Assembly (NCBI GenBank): GCA_910577355.1
Contig: CAJTMY010000022.1
Location: 1-44,467 of the forward strand
Source of the DNA: an uncultured Muribaculaceae bacterium
Lineage (GTDB): Bacteria > Bacteroidota > Bacteroidia > Bacteroidales > Muribaculaceae
Length of the DNA stretch: 44,467 nt
Reading direction: 5' to 3'
Shown here: positions 19,161-27,782 of the stretch, in pieces
Layout: each line of letters opens with the position of its first letter
Numbering within the stretch: position 1 is the first letter of the stretch
Translations under genes and position numbers: made by a program
Notes under the pieces: generated by a model
What the model was told of the DNA's origin: nothing
Seen by the model: the letters and a program-made list of their open reading frames with translations, nothing else
Database searches by the model: none

Positions 19161-19300
19161 TGTTGTCGATAGTGGTGGAATTTGGCACATATAGGTGTGA
19201 AATATGACGGCCGATACCCGATAAAGATGTCATCGGTCTGATTTGATTCATTTTTTTAAGGTTTGATTCGATTTTCACAGGCAAAGAATCAAGGATCAGA

Positions 19301-19308
19301 TAATTTTG
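19301..19308 (+). promoter_or_regulatory. Candidate -7 box for the pectin methylesterase gene
   Basis: TAATTTTG matches TAnnTTTG and lies 28 bases before the ATG at 19336. No TTG is found 19-21 bases upstream. The rest of the 227-base gap (19109-19335) holds the hairpin at 19129 and no visible gene. Confidence 0.4.
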
Positions 19309-19335
19309 TGCCAAGATAACCAAAACCTTAAATTT

Positions 19336-22300
19336 ATGCGAAAACTATTATTATCATTTTCATTGCTCGCCGCTATCAGACTGAGCGCCGCCGAGATTCC
19401 GGTCGGCCCCTCAGATCTGGCGACCGCCTATGCGGCGGCTGCCGACGGCGACGTGCTCGTCCTGGAGGCAGGTGCCTATGGCGGCACCCTCACATTCCCG
19501 ACCGGAAAGACCATCACCCTCAAGGCCGCGCCCGATGCCGAGGTAAACTTCGCAGGACTGTTTCGTGCCAATGACGCATCGCTCACCGGCGGCGGTATCA
19601 TCCTAGACGGACTCAAAATCTCCATCACCGACAGCTATTTCATCAATCTCGACAAATACGGAGACATCACTACACTGACGATGCGCAACTGCGACATCGC
19701 CAACATTGCCCGATGCTTCCTGCGCACAAGCTCCACCGGCAACTACATCTACGACATAACGTTCGACAACTGCGTGATACACGACTGTGGCAACGGCGGC
19801 TGGAATTTCATGTATCCCAAACACGTTGTGAAGAGTGTCACCACAACCAACTGCACGCTCTACAACTATGCTAACGGCGAAAGCTTCTTCATGCCTCAGA
19901 CGATAAGCGCCGACACCGACCTCTCATTCACCTTCTCAAACAACACAGTGTACCGCTGGGGCAAGAGCAACGACCGCGCACTTGCCAAGACCGAAAAGAA
20001 ATACAGCGCCAACTCCACATACACCTTTACCGACAATATCATCTACAAAGGTGGCAATGACGGCATCATGCCTTATGTCGTCCATGCCGCAGCCGGCAAG
20101 CTCGTCGCCAAAAACAACCTTGTGGTGGAATACGGCGATTATAACATCAACGACAAGACTGTCGACGATCTCACCCTCGCCGGCCTCGGCCTCGAAGCCC
20201 TGTCGTTTGCCAACCCCGACGAAGGCGATTTCACCGTAGCTTCCACCTCACCGCTCGCCACAGCCTCCACCACCGGCGGTGTAATAGGCGATCCCCGCTG
20301 GCTCAAAGAGGTGACTGAAGCCGTACAGCTCACCGTCACTGCCTCGCCCGCCGAAGGCGGCAGCGTATCACCCGCACAGGCCATATTCAATGCCGGCGAA
20401 AACGCCGTCGTCACCGCCCGGGCCAATTACGGGTTCCGTTTCAAGGAATGGCAGGATGCTGCCGGAAACGCGGTCTCCACCGAGAATCCTTATTCATTCG
20501 ACATCTCAGAGAATACCGAACTTACGGGCGTATTCTCGACTGTAGACACCTACACACTCACAGTCAACAACGCCGGCGACGGGGCAAAATGGGGCAAGGT
20601 GAAACTCACGCCCGAGCCTGTCAACGGCATCTACGAGACGGGTACCGATGTAACCATATCCATAGTGCCGAACTCGGTAACCAACTTTCTCTACTGGGAG
20701 GACGGTGATGCCGCACCGGCCCGCGTCGTGAAGATGAATGCAGACAAGACCGTCGAGGCCACTTTCGATGTGGTGCCGTTTATCGTCGCATGGGACTTTC
20801 CGGTATCCGAACCGCGCGGCAACCGTCCGGCCGACTATGCCTTCACCACCGACAACACAGGCCTTCTGAATATCCATAACGGCGACGGATCCACTACCAA
20901 CTGGGGCGGCTCGACACGCAACTTCGGCACCGGCGACATCAACTGCATACGCCGATACACCAACTTCGCCGATATGGCAAATCCCCGCTCTTTCGTGGCC
21001 CGATTCAACACCAAGGGATATACCAACGTGCGCGTGCATGCCCTCGCAGCCGCCGACAACGACTGTGTGCACTCAGTACAGAAAATACAATATTCGACCG
21101 ACGGGAACGAATATATCGACCTCGGCACACTCGATATGACGAAGAACCAATGGCTCGACTTCGACGCGACTCTCCCCGAAGGTCTTGAGACAGTATATGT
21201 GCGCTGGATAGGCGATACATCGTCAGCTCTTCTCGGCACATCCGGCGGCAATGACACCGAAGGCTTCTATCTTGCCGACATCGTGGTATATGCCGACAAG
21301 GAGACTGTCAATGATACCGAGGCTCCCATATTGCTCGCAAGCTCTCCGGCTGCCGGCTCGACTAATGTATCGGCACGCGGCAATTTCGTACTATCGTTCA
21401 ACGAGCGTGTGAAAGCCGGTACCGGCGACGTGACTCTCGGCGGTATCGTTCTCGAAGGCATCTATGGCAGCAAGACCGTGACCTTCCCCTATAAAGGACT
21501 TGACTACGGCACCACTTATGTACTTGACATCCCTGCAGGCGCCATTACCGACATGAGCGGCAACGAATTTACCGGCGCCAGTATCGAATTCAGCACAATG
21601 GAACGTCCGCACCCCGAAGCCCGTACATTCGATGCCGTGGTAGCACAGGACGGTTCGGGCGACTATACCACAGTACAGGCAGCCATCGATGCCGCACCCG
21701 AGGCACGTATCACTCCATATCTTATATTTGTGAAAAACGGAGAATACGAAGAGCTCGTGAAAATCCCCGCTTCAAAGCCTTTCATCCATCTTATCGGCCA
21801 AAACAGTGAAAAGACTGTCATAAAATACTGGATCAACAACGGTGGATCGTCTGACATCGGCTGGGAGTACTCCACCAACAATCCCGCGTCAAAGACATTC
21901 GGCTATCAGGGTGTGTTTCAGGTGGATGCCACCGATTTCTATGCCGAGAACATCTCTTTTATCAATTCCTACGGTGTGGAAAAACAAGCCGGTCCGATGG
22001 GATTGGCCATGCGCACGTGCAACGACCGACTGTCATTCAACAACTGCAAATTCCGCTCATATCAGGATACATGGTTCACCACCACGACCAATGTATCCGA
22101 CCGCCACTATGTCAATAACTGTCTGATCGAAGGCGCTGTCGACTATTTCTATGGCGCCGGCGACGTATATGTCGAAAACTCCACTTTCCGGCAGGCTCGT
22201 GCCTCCGGCTCTGTGATAGTGGCTCCCTGTCATAAGGAAGGCACAAAATACGGCTATGTGATAGACCGTTGCGTCCTCGACGGCGAAGGCTCGCAGCACA

Positions 22301-23004
22301 AGCTCGGCCGCGCATGGCAGAACGAGCCTATGGCCGTGTTCCTCAACACCACATTCAAGACCGAATTCGCGCCCGAAGGATGGAGCGAATGGCACATCGC
22401 TCCCAAGCTATTTGCGGAATACAACAGCGTCGATGCCGACGGAAATCCGATAGACCTTACCGCGCGCCGCACCGAATACAAGGTCGACAACCAGACCGAG
22501 AAAGCCAAGCGCCAGGCTATCCTCTCGGACGAGGAAGCCGCACGATATACATACGAGAACGTGGTATCGGGCAATGACGACTGGAATCCCCGCAAATTCT
22601 TCGAGGCAGTCGATGCCCCGGCCAATCTCATGACAGATGCCGTCGGCAACCTCATATGGGACGCTTCCGACTACGCTATCTGCTATATGGTGATCGACGG
22701 CAACGACAATGTAGTGGCCTTCACCACCGGCACCGAATATAAAGTCTCCGTTCCGCAGGCCCGCTCCGAGGCACCTTCTTCTTACAAAGTAAAGGCTGTC
22801 AATGAATACGGCAGCCTGAGCGAGGCCTCTATCCCCGGCAACACCTCCGGAATAGCAGAAGACACCGTTGCCGTTGAAGCTATCGCCACAGTATACTACA
22901 ACGCAATGGGTGTGGCCTCCGACAAGCCCTTCAACGGATTCAACATCGTGGTCGAGACCCTCTCCGACGGATCAGTCCGTACCACAAAAGCTATATTGAA
23001 GTAA
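19336..23004 (+). CDS. Large secreted multidomain pectin methylesterase (CE8)
   Basis: A 1222-residue exported enzyme. After the signal peptide (1-18) comes a beta-helix, pectate-lyase-like region (about 20-325) with DUF4957/DUF5123-like features. Two InlB-type B-repeats follow (about 331-400 with GGSVSPAQAIFNAGE; 404-478 with WGKVKLTPEP). Then come a discoidin-like sandwich (about 484-653) and a Big_5 Ig-like domain (662-755). The CE8 catalytic domain (about 764-1090) has SYQDTW (Gln910, Asp911), GAVDYFYG (nucleophile Asp936) and LGRAWQ (Arg992). An FN3-like stretch and a short tail ending TTKAILK resemble a sorting signal. CE8 enzymes remove methyl esters from homogalacturonan. The N-terminal beta-helix shows no clear catalytic motif and may bind substrate. 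The start at 19336 is chosen because the signal peptide begins there. Confidence 0.88.
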   Translation: MRKLLLSFSLLAAIRLSAAEIPVGPSDLATAYAAAADGDVLVLEAGAYGGTLTFPTGKTITLKAAPDAEVNFAGLFRANDASLTGGGIILDGLKISITDSYFINLDKYGDITTLTMRNCDIANIARCFLRTSSTGNYIYDITFDNCVIHDCGNGGWNFMYPKHVVKSVTTTNCTLYNYANGESFFMPQTISADTDLSFTFSNNTVYRWGKSNDRALAKTEKKYSANSTYTFTDNIIYKGGNDGIMPYVVHAAAGKLVAKNNLVVEYGDYNINDKTVDDLTLAGLGLEALSFANPDEGDFTVASTSPLATASTTGGVIGDPRWLKEVTEAVQLTVTASPAEGGSVSPAQAIFNAGENAVVTARANYGFRFKEWQDAAGNAVSTENPYSFDISENTELTGVFSTVDTYTLTVNNAGDGAKWGKVKLTPEPVNGIYETGTDVTISIVPNSVTNFLYWEDGDAAPARVVKMNADKTVEATFDVVPFIVAWDFPVSEPRGNRPADYAFTTDNTGLLNIHNGDGSTTNWGGSTRNFGTGDINCIRRYTNFADMANPRSFVARFNTKGYTNVRVHALAAADNDCVHSVQKIQYSTDGNEYIDLGTLDMTKNQWLDFDATLPEGLETVYVRWIGDTSSALLGTSGGNDTEGFYLADIVVYADKETVNDTEAPILLASSPAAGSTNVSARGNFVLSFNERVKAGTGDVTLGGIVLEGIYGSKTVTFPYKGLDYGTTYVLDIPAGAITDMSGNEFTGASIEFSTMERPHPEARTFDAVVAQDGSGDYTTVQAAIDAAPEARITPYLIFVKNGEYEELVKIPASKPFIHLIGQNSEKTVIKYWINNGGSSDIGWEYSTNNPASKTFGYQGVFQVDATDFYAENISFINSYGVEKQAGPMGLAMRTCNDRLSFNNCKFRSYQDTWFTTTTNVSDRHYVNNCLIEGAVDYFYGAGDVYVENSTFRQARASGSVIVAPCHKEGTKYGYVIDRCVLDGEGSQHKLGRAWQNEPMAVFLNTTFKTEFAPEGWSEWHIAPKLFAEYNSVDADGNPIDLTARRTEYKVDNQTEKAKRQAILSDEEAARYTYENVVSGNDDWNPRKFFEAVDAPANLMTDAVGNLIWDASDYAICYMVIDGNDNVVAFTTGTEYKVSVPQARSEAPSSYKVKAVNEYGSLSEASIPGNTSGIAEDTVAVEAIATVYYNAMGVASDKPFNGFNIVVETLSDGSVRTTKAILK

Positions 23005-23025
23005 TACGACAATCTTATTATACAC

Positions 23026-23057
23026 GAAGCCGCGTCGATTCACATCGTCGCGGCTTC
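23026..23057. terminator. Bidirectional hairpin between convergent genes
   Basis: GAAGCCGCG (23026-23034) pairs perfectly with CGCGGCTTC (23049-23057) in the 62-base gap between the CE8 gene (plus) and the YgjP-like gene (minus). Inner bases TCGAT and ATCGT extend the stem. T-tracts are poor on both sides. The unit is a relative of the hairpin at 19129-19160. Confidence 0.55.
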
Positions 23058-23066
23058 TGCTTATAC

Positions 23067-23810
23067 TTACCGAGGTAATGGAAGTTTAAGATCAGACATT
23101 GAGATGCAGAGATGGCGGTAGCCCAGATAGCTGTCCCACAGGACATAGAATTCAGGAGAGTGGTTGAAGTGGCGCAGATGGGCCAGCTCGTGTGTGATGA
23201 TGCTGCGGCGTGTCTCCGTGTCGGCAAACATCAGCACATAGCTAAGCGATATACGTCCGCGGCCGGTGCAGCAGCCCAGCCGTCGCCGGCCGCGCCCCAC
23301 GGAAATATGACCAGCAGGAATCGCAATACCGAGGCGCACGGCTTCGGCATGTGCTTGCGGCAGAAGCAATCGCTCGGCCATATGCCGCGCCACTGTCTTT
23401 ACAAGGCGGCCGATGGCCTGTTGCATGGCATCGCTCTGTATATCTGAGCCTGTGCCATAACGTATATTGAATCTGTATCCGCCGTCGTCGGCATGCATTT
23501 TTATCGCCTCGGCACGACCGGCAGAGAGAGATTCCGTTTCTGTAACCACAAAAAACCAGTCTTCGGCAATAAATGTATATCCGTCGTGGTAGGCAGGCGC
23601 GGCATAGGCCGGTTTGCGCGCCATGATCCGCGACTGCATCCCGGCAAGCGCTTCACGCAACCGCCTCTCGTCGATGGGTGGCAGAGTCACATGAAGGACG
23701 TCGCCGTGCCAACGCGCAGTGACATTCACAGCATTGCTTCTTACGACAAGATTTACCTTGCCGTAAGGCTCTATAACACAATGCTGCGATACAAGCCGCT
23801 TTATCCCCAT
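23067..23810 (-). CDS. YgjP/DUF45-type zinc metallopeptidase
   Basis: A 247-residue cytosolic protein with the HExxH zinc site HELAH (His207, Glu208, His211) and a third ligand in FNHSPEF (His217). It has the family feature LGCCTGRGRISLSYVLMF before it. This fits the DUF45 (YgjP) family, distantly related to M48/SprT proteases; the physiological substrate is unknown. The start at 23810 overlaps the last 10 bases of nadK, implying coupled translation. The longer open frame upstream (to 23969) lies inside nadK and lacks family sequence. Confidence 0.85.
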   Translation of the reverse strand: MGIKRLVSQHCVIEPYGKVNLVVRSNAVNVTARWHGDVLHVTLPPIDERRLREALAGMQSRIMARKPAYAAPAYHDGYTFIAEDWFFVVTETESLSAGRAEAIKMHADDGGYRFNIRYGTGSDIQSDAMQQAIGRLVKTVARHMAERLLLPQAHAEAVRLGIAIPAGHISVGRGRRRLGCCTGRGRISLSYVLMFADTETRRSIITHELAHLRHFNHSPEFYVLWDSYLGYRHLCISMSDLKLPLPR

Positions 23811-24655
23811 GAAAGCTTGTTCTTGAGCGTGTCGGCGAAGTTGTGGCCGGGCAGCAGGATGCTTTTCACCACAAACGGCGCGCGGCGCAGTTTTACCGTC
23901 TGCGACAGGTCGAACACCGACGAACGCCCGTCGATACTCAGTCGGTAGCGTGGCTTGCGGCTGTCGCAACGCAGCGTAAGCTCGCCCGCATCATCAATAA
24001 CCAACGGGCGCATCGACAAGGAATGCGCCGCAATAGGCGATATGACGAATACGGGAGCCGTCGGCTGCACTATCGGGCCGCCCACCGAAAGGTTGTAGGC
24101 CGTCGATCCTGTGGGAGTGCATACGATGAGGCCGTCGGCACGGTAATTGGCCAAATGGATATCGTCGAGCTGCACGTTCACGGTGATTATCGACGAGGTT
24201 TCCGACTTGCCCACTGTAACCTCGTTGAGAGCATATGGCCATACGTCGAGAGCCGGTTCCACAACATGTATCAGGCTATGCGATTGTAGCGTGAAGTCGC
24301 CGCGATCGAGCATCGCGGGCAGCTGCGGCAGGTCATCGACACCCAGTGATGCAAGGAAACCGAGATGCCCGGTATTCACGCCGAGAATAGGAATCTCCTT
24401 GTCGGCCACCCAGGCGGCAGTACGCAGAAACGAGCCGTCGCCGCCGATGCTCACCGCATAGTCGGCTGTAAAGTCGGGGTCGTCGGTGACGCGCTCCACG
24501 CACTTAAGCGCCAGCGGCATTATACGCAGCAGATATTCGTAAAGCTTGGCATGCATCACGGCCGAATCGCCGCGTCGCGACATTTCTTTCAGAAAAGCCT
24601 CGATTCTGTCAAGATAGGCGTCCTGGCGGCGCGAGCCGTATATGGCAAGTCTCAT
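23801..24655 (-). CDS. nadK: NAD kinase
   Basis: Phosphorylates NAD+ to NADP+ in the cytosol. The protein has 284 residues. The diagnostic GGDGSFLRTA motif is at about 71-80 (substrate Asp in GGDG). GVNTGHLGFLASL follows, and TGSTAYNLSVGGPIV lies in the C-terminal domain. It overlaps the upstream small gene by 4 bases (ATGA) and the downstream YgjP-like gene by 10, so the three form one transcript starting at the promoter near 25050. Confidence 0.96.
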   Translation of the reverse strand: MRLAIYGSRRQDAYLDRIEAFLKEMSRRGDSAVMHAKLYEYLLRIMPLALKCVERVTDDPDFTADYAVSIGGDGSFLRTAAWVADKEIPILGVNTGHLGFLASLGVDDLPQLPAMLDRGDFTLQSHSLIHVVEPALDVWPYALNEVTVGKSETSSIITVNVQLDDIHLANYRADGLIVCTPTGSTAYNLSVGGPIVQPTAPVFVISPIAAHSLSMRPLVIDDAGELTLRCDSRKPRYRLSIDGRSSVFDLSQTVKLRRAPFVVKSILLPGHNFADTLKNKLSWG

Positions 24656-25011
24656 AGCGACAGATATTTCATCAGTTCATCATACCGGCGACGCGCAGTA
24701 TCGTCGTCGAGTATATTTGCATCGGTATCAAGTACAGTATAGCCGTAACGCTCGAGCGAACGGGCCACGCGCTCGGGATTGCGGTGATCCACCCTGAGCG
24801 CCACCACAAGCTGCGCCTGTTCGGAACTCAACGATGTGACATTGAGATTGAGCAGGCACGCGTCGGCATCTTCCACGGCCCGTGCGATACGCGAGGCCAT
24901 GAACGAATCAATGCTCGAGCCCACCAACAGACGGCTCGTATCGGGATTATGCGGGAAAAACACCTCGATCGACTCGTTTTTATTCTCTTTTGAGGCTATT
25001 TCTTTCGTCAT
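24652..25011 (-). CDS. Small protein resembling the C-terminal ACT-like part of a CBS-domain protein
   Basis: A 119-residue protein. In Bacteroidetes the gene between pdxJ and nadK normally encodes a protein of roughly 220 residues with two CBS domains and a C-terminal ACT-like tail (family knowledge). Here residues about 38-119 match that tail (IARAVEDADACLLNLNVTSL, VALRVDHRNPERVARSLERYGYTV, YDELMKYLSL). The CBS domains are absent, replaced by a short polar N-terminus (MTKEIASKENKNESIEVFF). The frame is intact and coupled to nadK, so it is probably a functional shortened version. A regulatory role toward nadK is possible but unproven. Confidence 0.6.
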   Translation of the reverse strand: MTKEIASKENKNESIEVFFPHNPDTSRLLVGSSIDSFMASRIARAVEDADACLLNLNVTSLSSEQAQLVVALRVDHRNPERVARSLERYGYTVLDTDANILDDDTARRRYDELMKYLSL

Positions 25012-25026
25012 TCTATTTATTCTGAC

Positions 25027-25034
25027 TAAATTTG
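25027..25034 (+). promoter_or_regulatory. Candidate -7 box of the pdxJ operon
   Basis: TAAATTTG matches the -7 consensus and lies 46 bases upstream of the pdxJ GTG start. The -33 region shows only TTTC near 25003, so the site is weaker than the opposing one at 25047-25078. Confidence 0.4.
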
Positions 25035-25046
25035 TAGTCTAAAATA

Positions 25047-25078
25047 CAAATTTACGACTTTTTTCCTAAAAGAGCAAA
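25047..25078 (-). promoter_or_regulatory. Promoter of the ACT-like gene - nadK - ygjP operon
   Basis: On the minus strand TTTG (25078-25075) is followed after 20 bases by TAAATTTG (25054-25047). The predicted start is near 25042, about 30 bases before the ATG at 25011. This promoter lies within the leader of the divergent pdxJ transcript. Confidence 0.6.
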
Positions 25079-25080
25079 CT

Positions 25081-25812
25081 GTGACAAAAAAACCGCATAC
25101 GCGTTTAAGCGTCAATATCAATAAAATCGCCACACTGCGCAATGCCCGCGGCGAGAACCGTCCCTCGGTCGAGCAGGTGGCCTGCGACTGCCAGACTTTC
25201 GGCGCCGAGGGGATCACCGTGCACCCGCGCCCCGACGAACGGCACATACGACGCACCGATGTGTTCGCTCTGCGCCCCTTGGTAAAGGTGGAATTCAACA
25301 TCGAGGGGTATCCTGCGCCGGAATTTCTCGATCTCGTCATCAAGGCCCGTCCCGAACAGGTTACCCTAGTGCCCGATGCCGCCGACGCTCTCACATCGTC
25401 GGCCGGATGGAACGTGACTCCGAATCTCGAATTCCTCACCGGCGTGGTCGAGCGGCTCAAGACCCATGGCATCCGTTCCTCGATATTCGTCGGCACTGAC
25501 CTCGACAACATACGCGCCGCGGCGGAGACAGGCACCGACCGTATAGAGCTGTACACCAAGCCGTATGCCGATATGTACCACAAAGACCGCGAGGCGGCCG
25601 TGGCACCTTTTGTCGAAGCAAGCCGCGCCGCGCACAATCTCGGCCTCGGCATCAATGCCGGCCATGACCTCGACCTCGACAATCTCGCATACTTCCATGC
25701 ATCCCTGCCTTACCTCCACGAGGTATCCATCGGTCACGCCCTGATATGCGACGCCATCTATCTGGGCCTCGAGGAGACCATACACCGTTATCTTGCCGCC
25801 CTGAACGATTAA
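25081..25812 (+). CDS. pdxJ: Pyridoxine 5'-phosphate synthase
   Basis: Closes the ring of vitamin B6 from 1-deoxyxylulose 5-phosphate and 3-amino-2-oxopropyl phosphate. A 243-residue TIM-barrel protein that starts RLSVNINKIATLRNARG. It carries GITVHPRPDERHIRRTDV (binding His and Arg residues), VEFNIEG, PEQVTLVPD and GLGINAGHDLDLDNL, then the phosphate-binding VSIGHALICDAI. The start codon is GTG at 25081, chosen because the family N-terminus begins there and no in-frame ATG lies before it. It is followed after 71 bases by exbB; pdxJ-exbB-exbD-tonB is a common Bacteroidetes order. Confidence 0.96.
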   Translation: MTKKPHTRLSVNINKIATLRNARGENRPSVEQVACDCQTFGAEGITVHPRPDERHIRRTDVFALRPLVKVEFNIEGYPAPEFLDLVIKARPEQVTLVPDAADALTSSAGWNVTPNLEFLTGVVERLKTHGIRSSIFVGTDLDNIRAAAETGTDRIELYTKPYADMYHKDREAAVAPFVEASRAAHNLGLGINAGHDLDLDNLAYFHASLPYLHEVSIGHALICDAIYLGLEETIHRYLAALND

Positions 25813-25848
25813 ACCTTCGGTCTCCCAAAACATCCAAACATCAACGAC

Positions 25849-25882
25849 AATTCTAAATCCAACATTCTAAATTCTAAAATCC
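25849..25882. repeat. Short AT-rich TTCTAAA repeats before exbB
   Basis: TTCTAAAT occurs at 25851-25858 and 25865-25872, and TTCTAAAA at 25872-25879, just before the exbB ATG. There is no -7 consensus in it. It may be a simple-sequence insertion or an unstructured translation-initiation leader. Confidence 0.4.
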
Positions 25883-25883
25883 A

Positions 25884-26501
25884 ATGAGTTTCTGGGCATT
25901 ATGCGTCGAAGGCGGATGGATCATGATCCCTCTGGCCCTGCTCGCACTTGTGTGCATATACATATTTATCGAACGTGCCATCGTCATCCGCGCTGCCACG
26001 CGCACCGACGACACTTTCATGAAACGCATACGCGATTACATCCACGACGGCGAGATTGAGTCGGCTCTCAACCTATGCCGCTCCAACGGCACCCCGATGG
26101 GACGCCTCATCGCAAAGGGCATAAGCCGCATAGGCCGCCCCATGAACGATGTACTCGTGGCAATCGAAAATACCGGCAACCTCGAGATAGCCGACCTGTC
26201 GAAGGGACTGCCCTGGCTCGCCACGACAGCTGCCGGTGCCCCCATGCTCGGCTTCCTCGGCACAGTAATAGGAATGGTGCAGGCATTCTACTCGATAGCC
26301 AATTCGGGCAACGCCGCTCAGATCGGCACCTTCGCCGGCGGCATATACACAGCCCTCACCACCACCGTGGCAGGCCTCATAGTGGGTATCGTGGCCATGT
26401 TTGCCTACAACTATCTGGTGGCACGCATCAACAAGGTAATGAAACTGATGGAGGCACGCACCATGGAATTCATGGATCTCCTCAACGAACCCGCCGCTTG
26501 A
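25884..26501 (+). CDS. exbB: ExbB/TolQ-type proton channel subunit
   Basis: A 205-residue inner-membrane protein with three TM segments (about 10-30, 110-130, 150-175). It carries the MotA/TolQ/ExbB signature GLPWLATTAAGAPMLGFLGTVIGMVQAF and the Ala/Gly/Thr-rich third helix YTALTTTVAGLIVGIVAMFAYN. With ExbD it converts the proton gradient into movement of TonB for outer-membrane import such as through SusC. The gap to exbD is 4 bases. Confidence 0.93.
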   Translation: MSFWALCVEGGWIMIPLALLALVCIYIFIERAIVIRAATRTDDTFMKRIRDYIHDGEIESALNLCRSNGTPMGRLIAKGISRIGRPMNDVLVAIENTGNLEIADLSKGLPWLATTAAGAPMLGFLGTVIGMVQAFYSIANSGNAAQIGTFAGGIYTALTTTVAGLIVGIVAMFAYNYLVARINKVMKLMEARTMEFMDLLNEPAA

Positions 26502-26505
26502 TATC

Positions 26506-26964
26506 ATGGCACTGCGCAAACCCAACGAGATGCTCGCGGCCTTCTCTATGGCCTCGATGACCGACGTCATATTCCTGCTGCTGGTGTTCTTCATGGTCAC
26601 CTCCACCTATGTATTTCCGACTGCAATCGAGGTAAATCTGCCGGAAGGCGCCGAACAAACACCCGAAAAGCCCTCCACACGCATATTCATCGATGCCGGA
26701 GGCGAATATTTCGTATCCGTAGCCGACGCAGAACCCGCCCCCGTGCCCAAAGACTCACTCGTCACCGTCCTCACCACTCTGCAAGGCGCCGACTCCATAG
26801 CCGGAATAGCGGTTTATGCCGATGTCGAGGTACAATACGGCAAGGTAGTCGAAGTACTCAACCTCGGCGCGGCCAACGACCTCAAGATGGTACTCGCGAC
26901 ACGTCCCACGGCAACGACACCCGATACCGCCGAAAAACCACAGGAATCCACTGATCGACAATGA
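26506..26964 (+). CDS. exbD: ExbD/TolR-type transport protein
   Basis: A 152-residue protein with one N-terminal TM segment (about 14-36) containing SMTDVIFLLLVFFMV, whose Asp is the conserved proton-carrying residue. A periplasmic domain follows with the usual IFIDAGGEYFV and VVEVLNLGAANDLKMVLATRP (TolR-like). Its stop overlaps the tonB start (ATGA). Confidence 0.93.
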   Translation: MALRKPNEMLAAFSMASMTDVIFLLLVFFMVTSTYVFPTAIEVNLPEGAEQTPEKPSTRIFIDAGGEYFVSVADAEPAPVPKDSLVTVLTTLQGADSIAGIAVYADVEVQYGKVVEVLNLGAANDLKMVLATRPTATTPDTAEKPQESTDRQ

Positions 26965-27782
26965 CACGTCCGCGCATCATAGCACTCAGCGTCACAGCGG
27001 CGATCGCACTGCTGATAGTCCTGCTGCTGCACATCGGCACACTCACGGTGGGCGCTTTCGACCGCGAATGGCCACCAAGACACGACAGCGAAGTGGCCAT
27101 AGCCGAGATCGACGAGCAATTCTTCGATGTAATACAGGCTCCACCCGCACCCTCGCGCGAACAGGCATCCCCGGCGCCTCTGCCCGAACCGGCAGTGAAC
27201 CGCTCCACGCCCGCACCGGAAAGCGGCCACGACGTTGTGGATCGCGGCCCCGCCGGCGACGCCCCCAAGACAGTCACTACCAAACGTCCCTCGCCCGTAA
27301 AAGTAAAGGAAAAAGAGAAACCGAAGCAGACCGGGCCTTCCAAAGAAGAACTCGAACGCCAACGCGCCGCCGAGGAAGCTCGCCGCCGCGCCAATGCCGC
27401 CACAGCATCGGCCTTCCAACGCTCGGAGGGCAAGAACAATACATCATCCAAAGGCAAGACCGAGGGCGATTCGGGCCGCCCCGACGGCACATCCACATCG
27501 GTGAGCGGCACAGGCACAGGCACTGTCGGAGGCGGCTGGGCTTTGCCACGCTACGCCAAGGTTCCGGCCACCACTACCGGTTCCATAAAAATGATGGTGA
27601 AGGTCGACCGCGAAGGCCGTGTCAAATCGGTAAGCTTCCAGGGCGGCGACGCCCCTGCAGCCACCGATGCACGCCTGCGCCGCGCTGTGGAAGCCGAAGT
27701 GCGCTCGCGCCGCTTCACACGCCCAACAGCCGACGACGCCCCGCCCGAAGCCACCGCCTACATCACCTACCGATTCAAGTAA
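26961..27782 (+). CDS. tonB: TonB-family energy transducer
   Basis: A 273-residue protein. One TM anchor (about 6-28) is followed by a Pro- and charge-rich periplasmic linker (about 50-165, with KVKEKEKPKQTGPSKEELERQRAAEEARRR-type helix, then a Gly/Ser/Thr-rich stretch). The C-terminal TonB-like domain (about 195-273) carries the beta-alpha-beta pattern around GSIKMMVKVDREGRVKSVSF and ends TAYITYRFK. It carries energy from ExbB-ExbD to outer-membrane receptors. The next gene, a DNA methyltransferase, begins at the base after its stop codon. Confidence 0.88.
   Translation: MTRPRIIALSVTAAIALLIVLLLHIGTLTVGAFDREWPPRHDSEVAIAEIDEQFFDVIQAPPAPSREQASPAPLPEPAVNRSTPAPESGHDVVDRGPAGDAPKTVTTKRPSPVKVKEKEKPKQTGPSKEELERQRAAEEARRRANAATASAFQRSEGKNNTSSKGKTEGDSGRPDGTSTSVSGTGTGTVGGGWALPRYAKVPATTTGSIKMMVKVDREGRVKSVSFQGGDAPAATDARLRRAVEAEVRSRRFTRPTADDAPPEATAYITYRFK

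Noticed and set aside
23811..23969. Upstream extension of the YgjP-like gene
   Set aside because: Lies inside nadK and reads Arg/Ala-rich non-family sequence; the ATG at 23810 begins conserved sequence.
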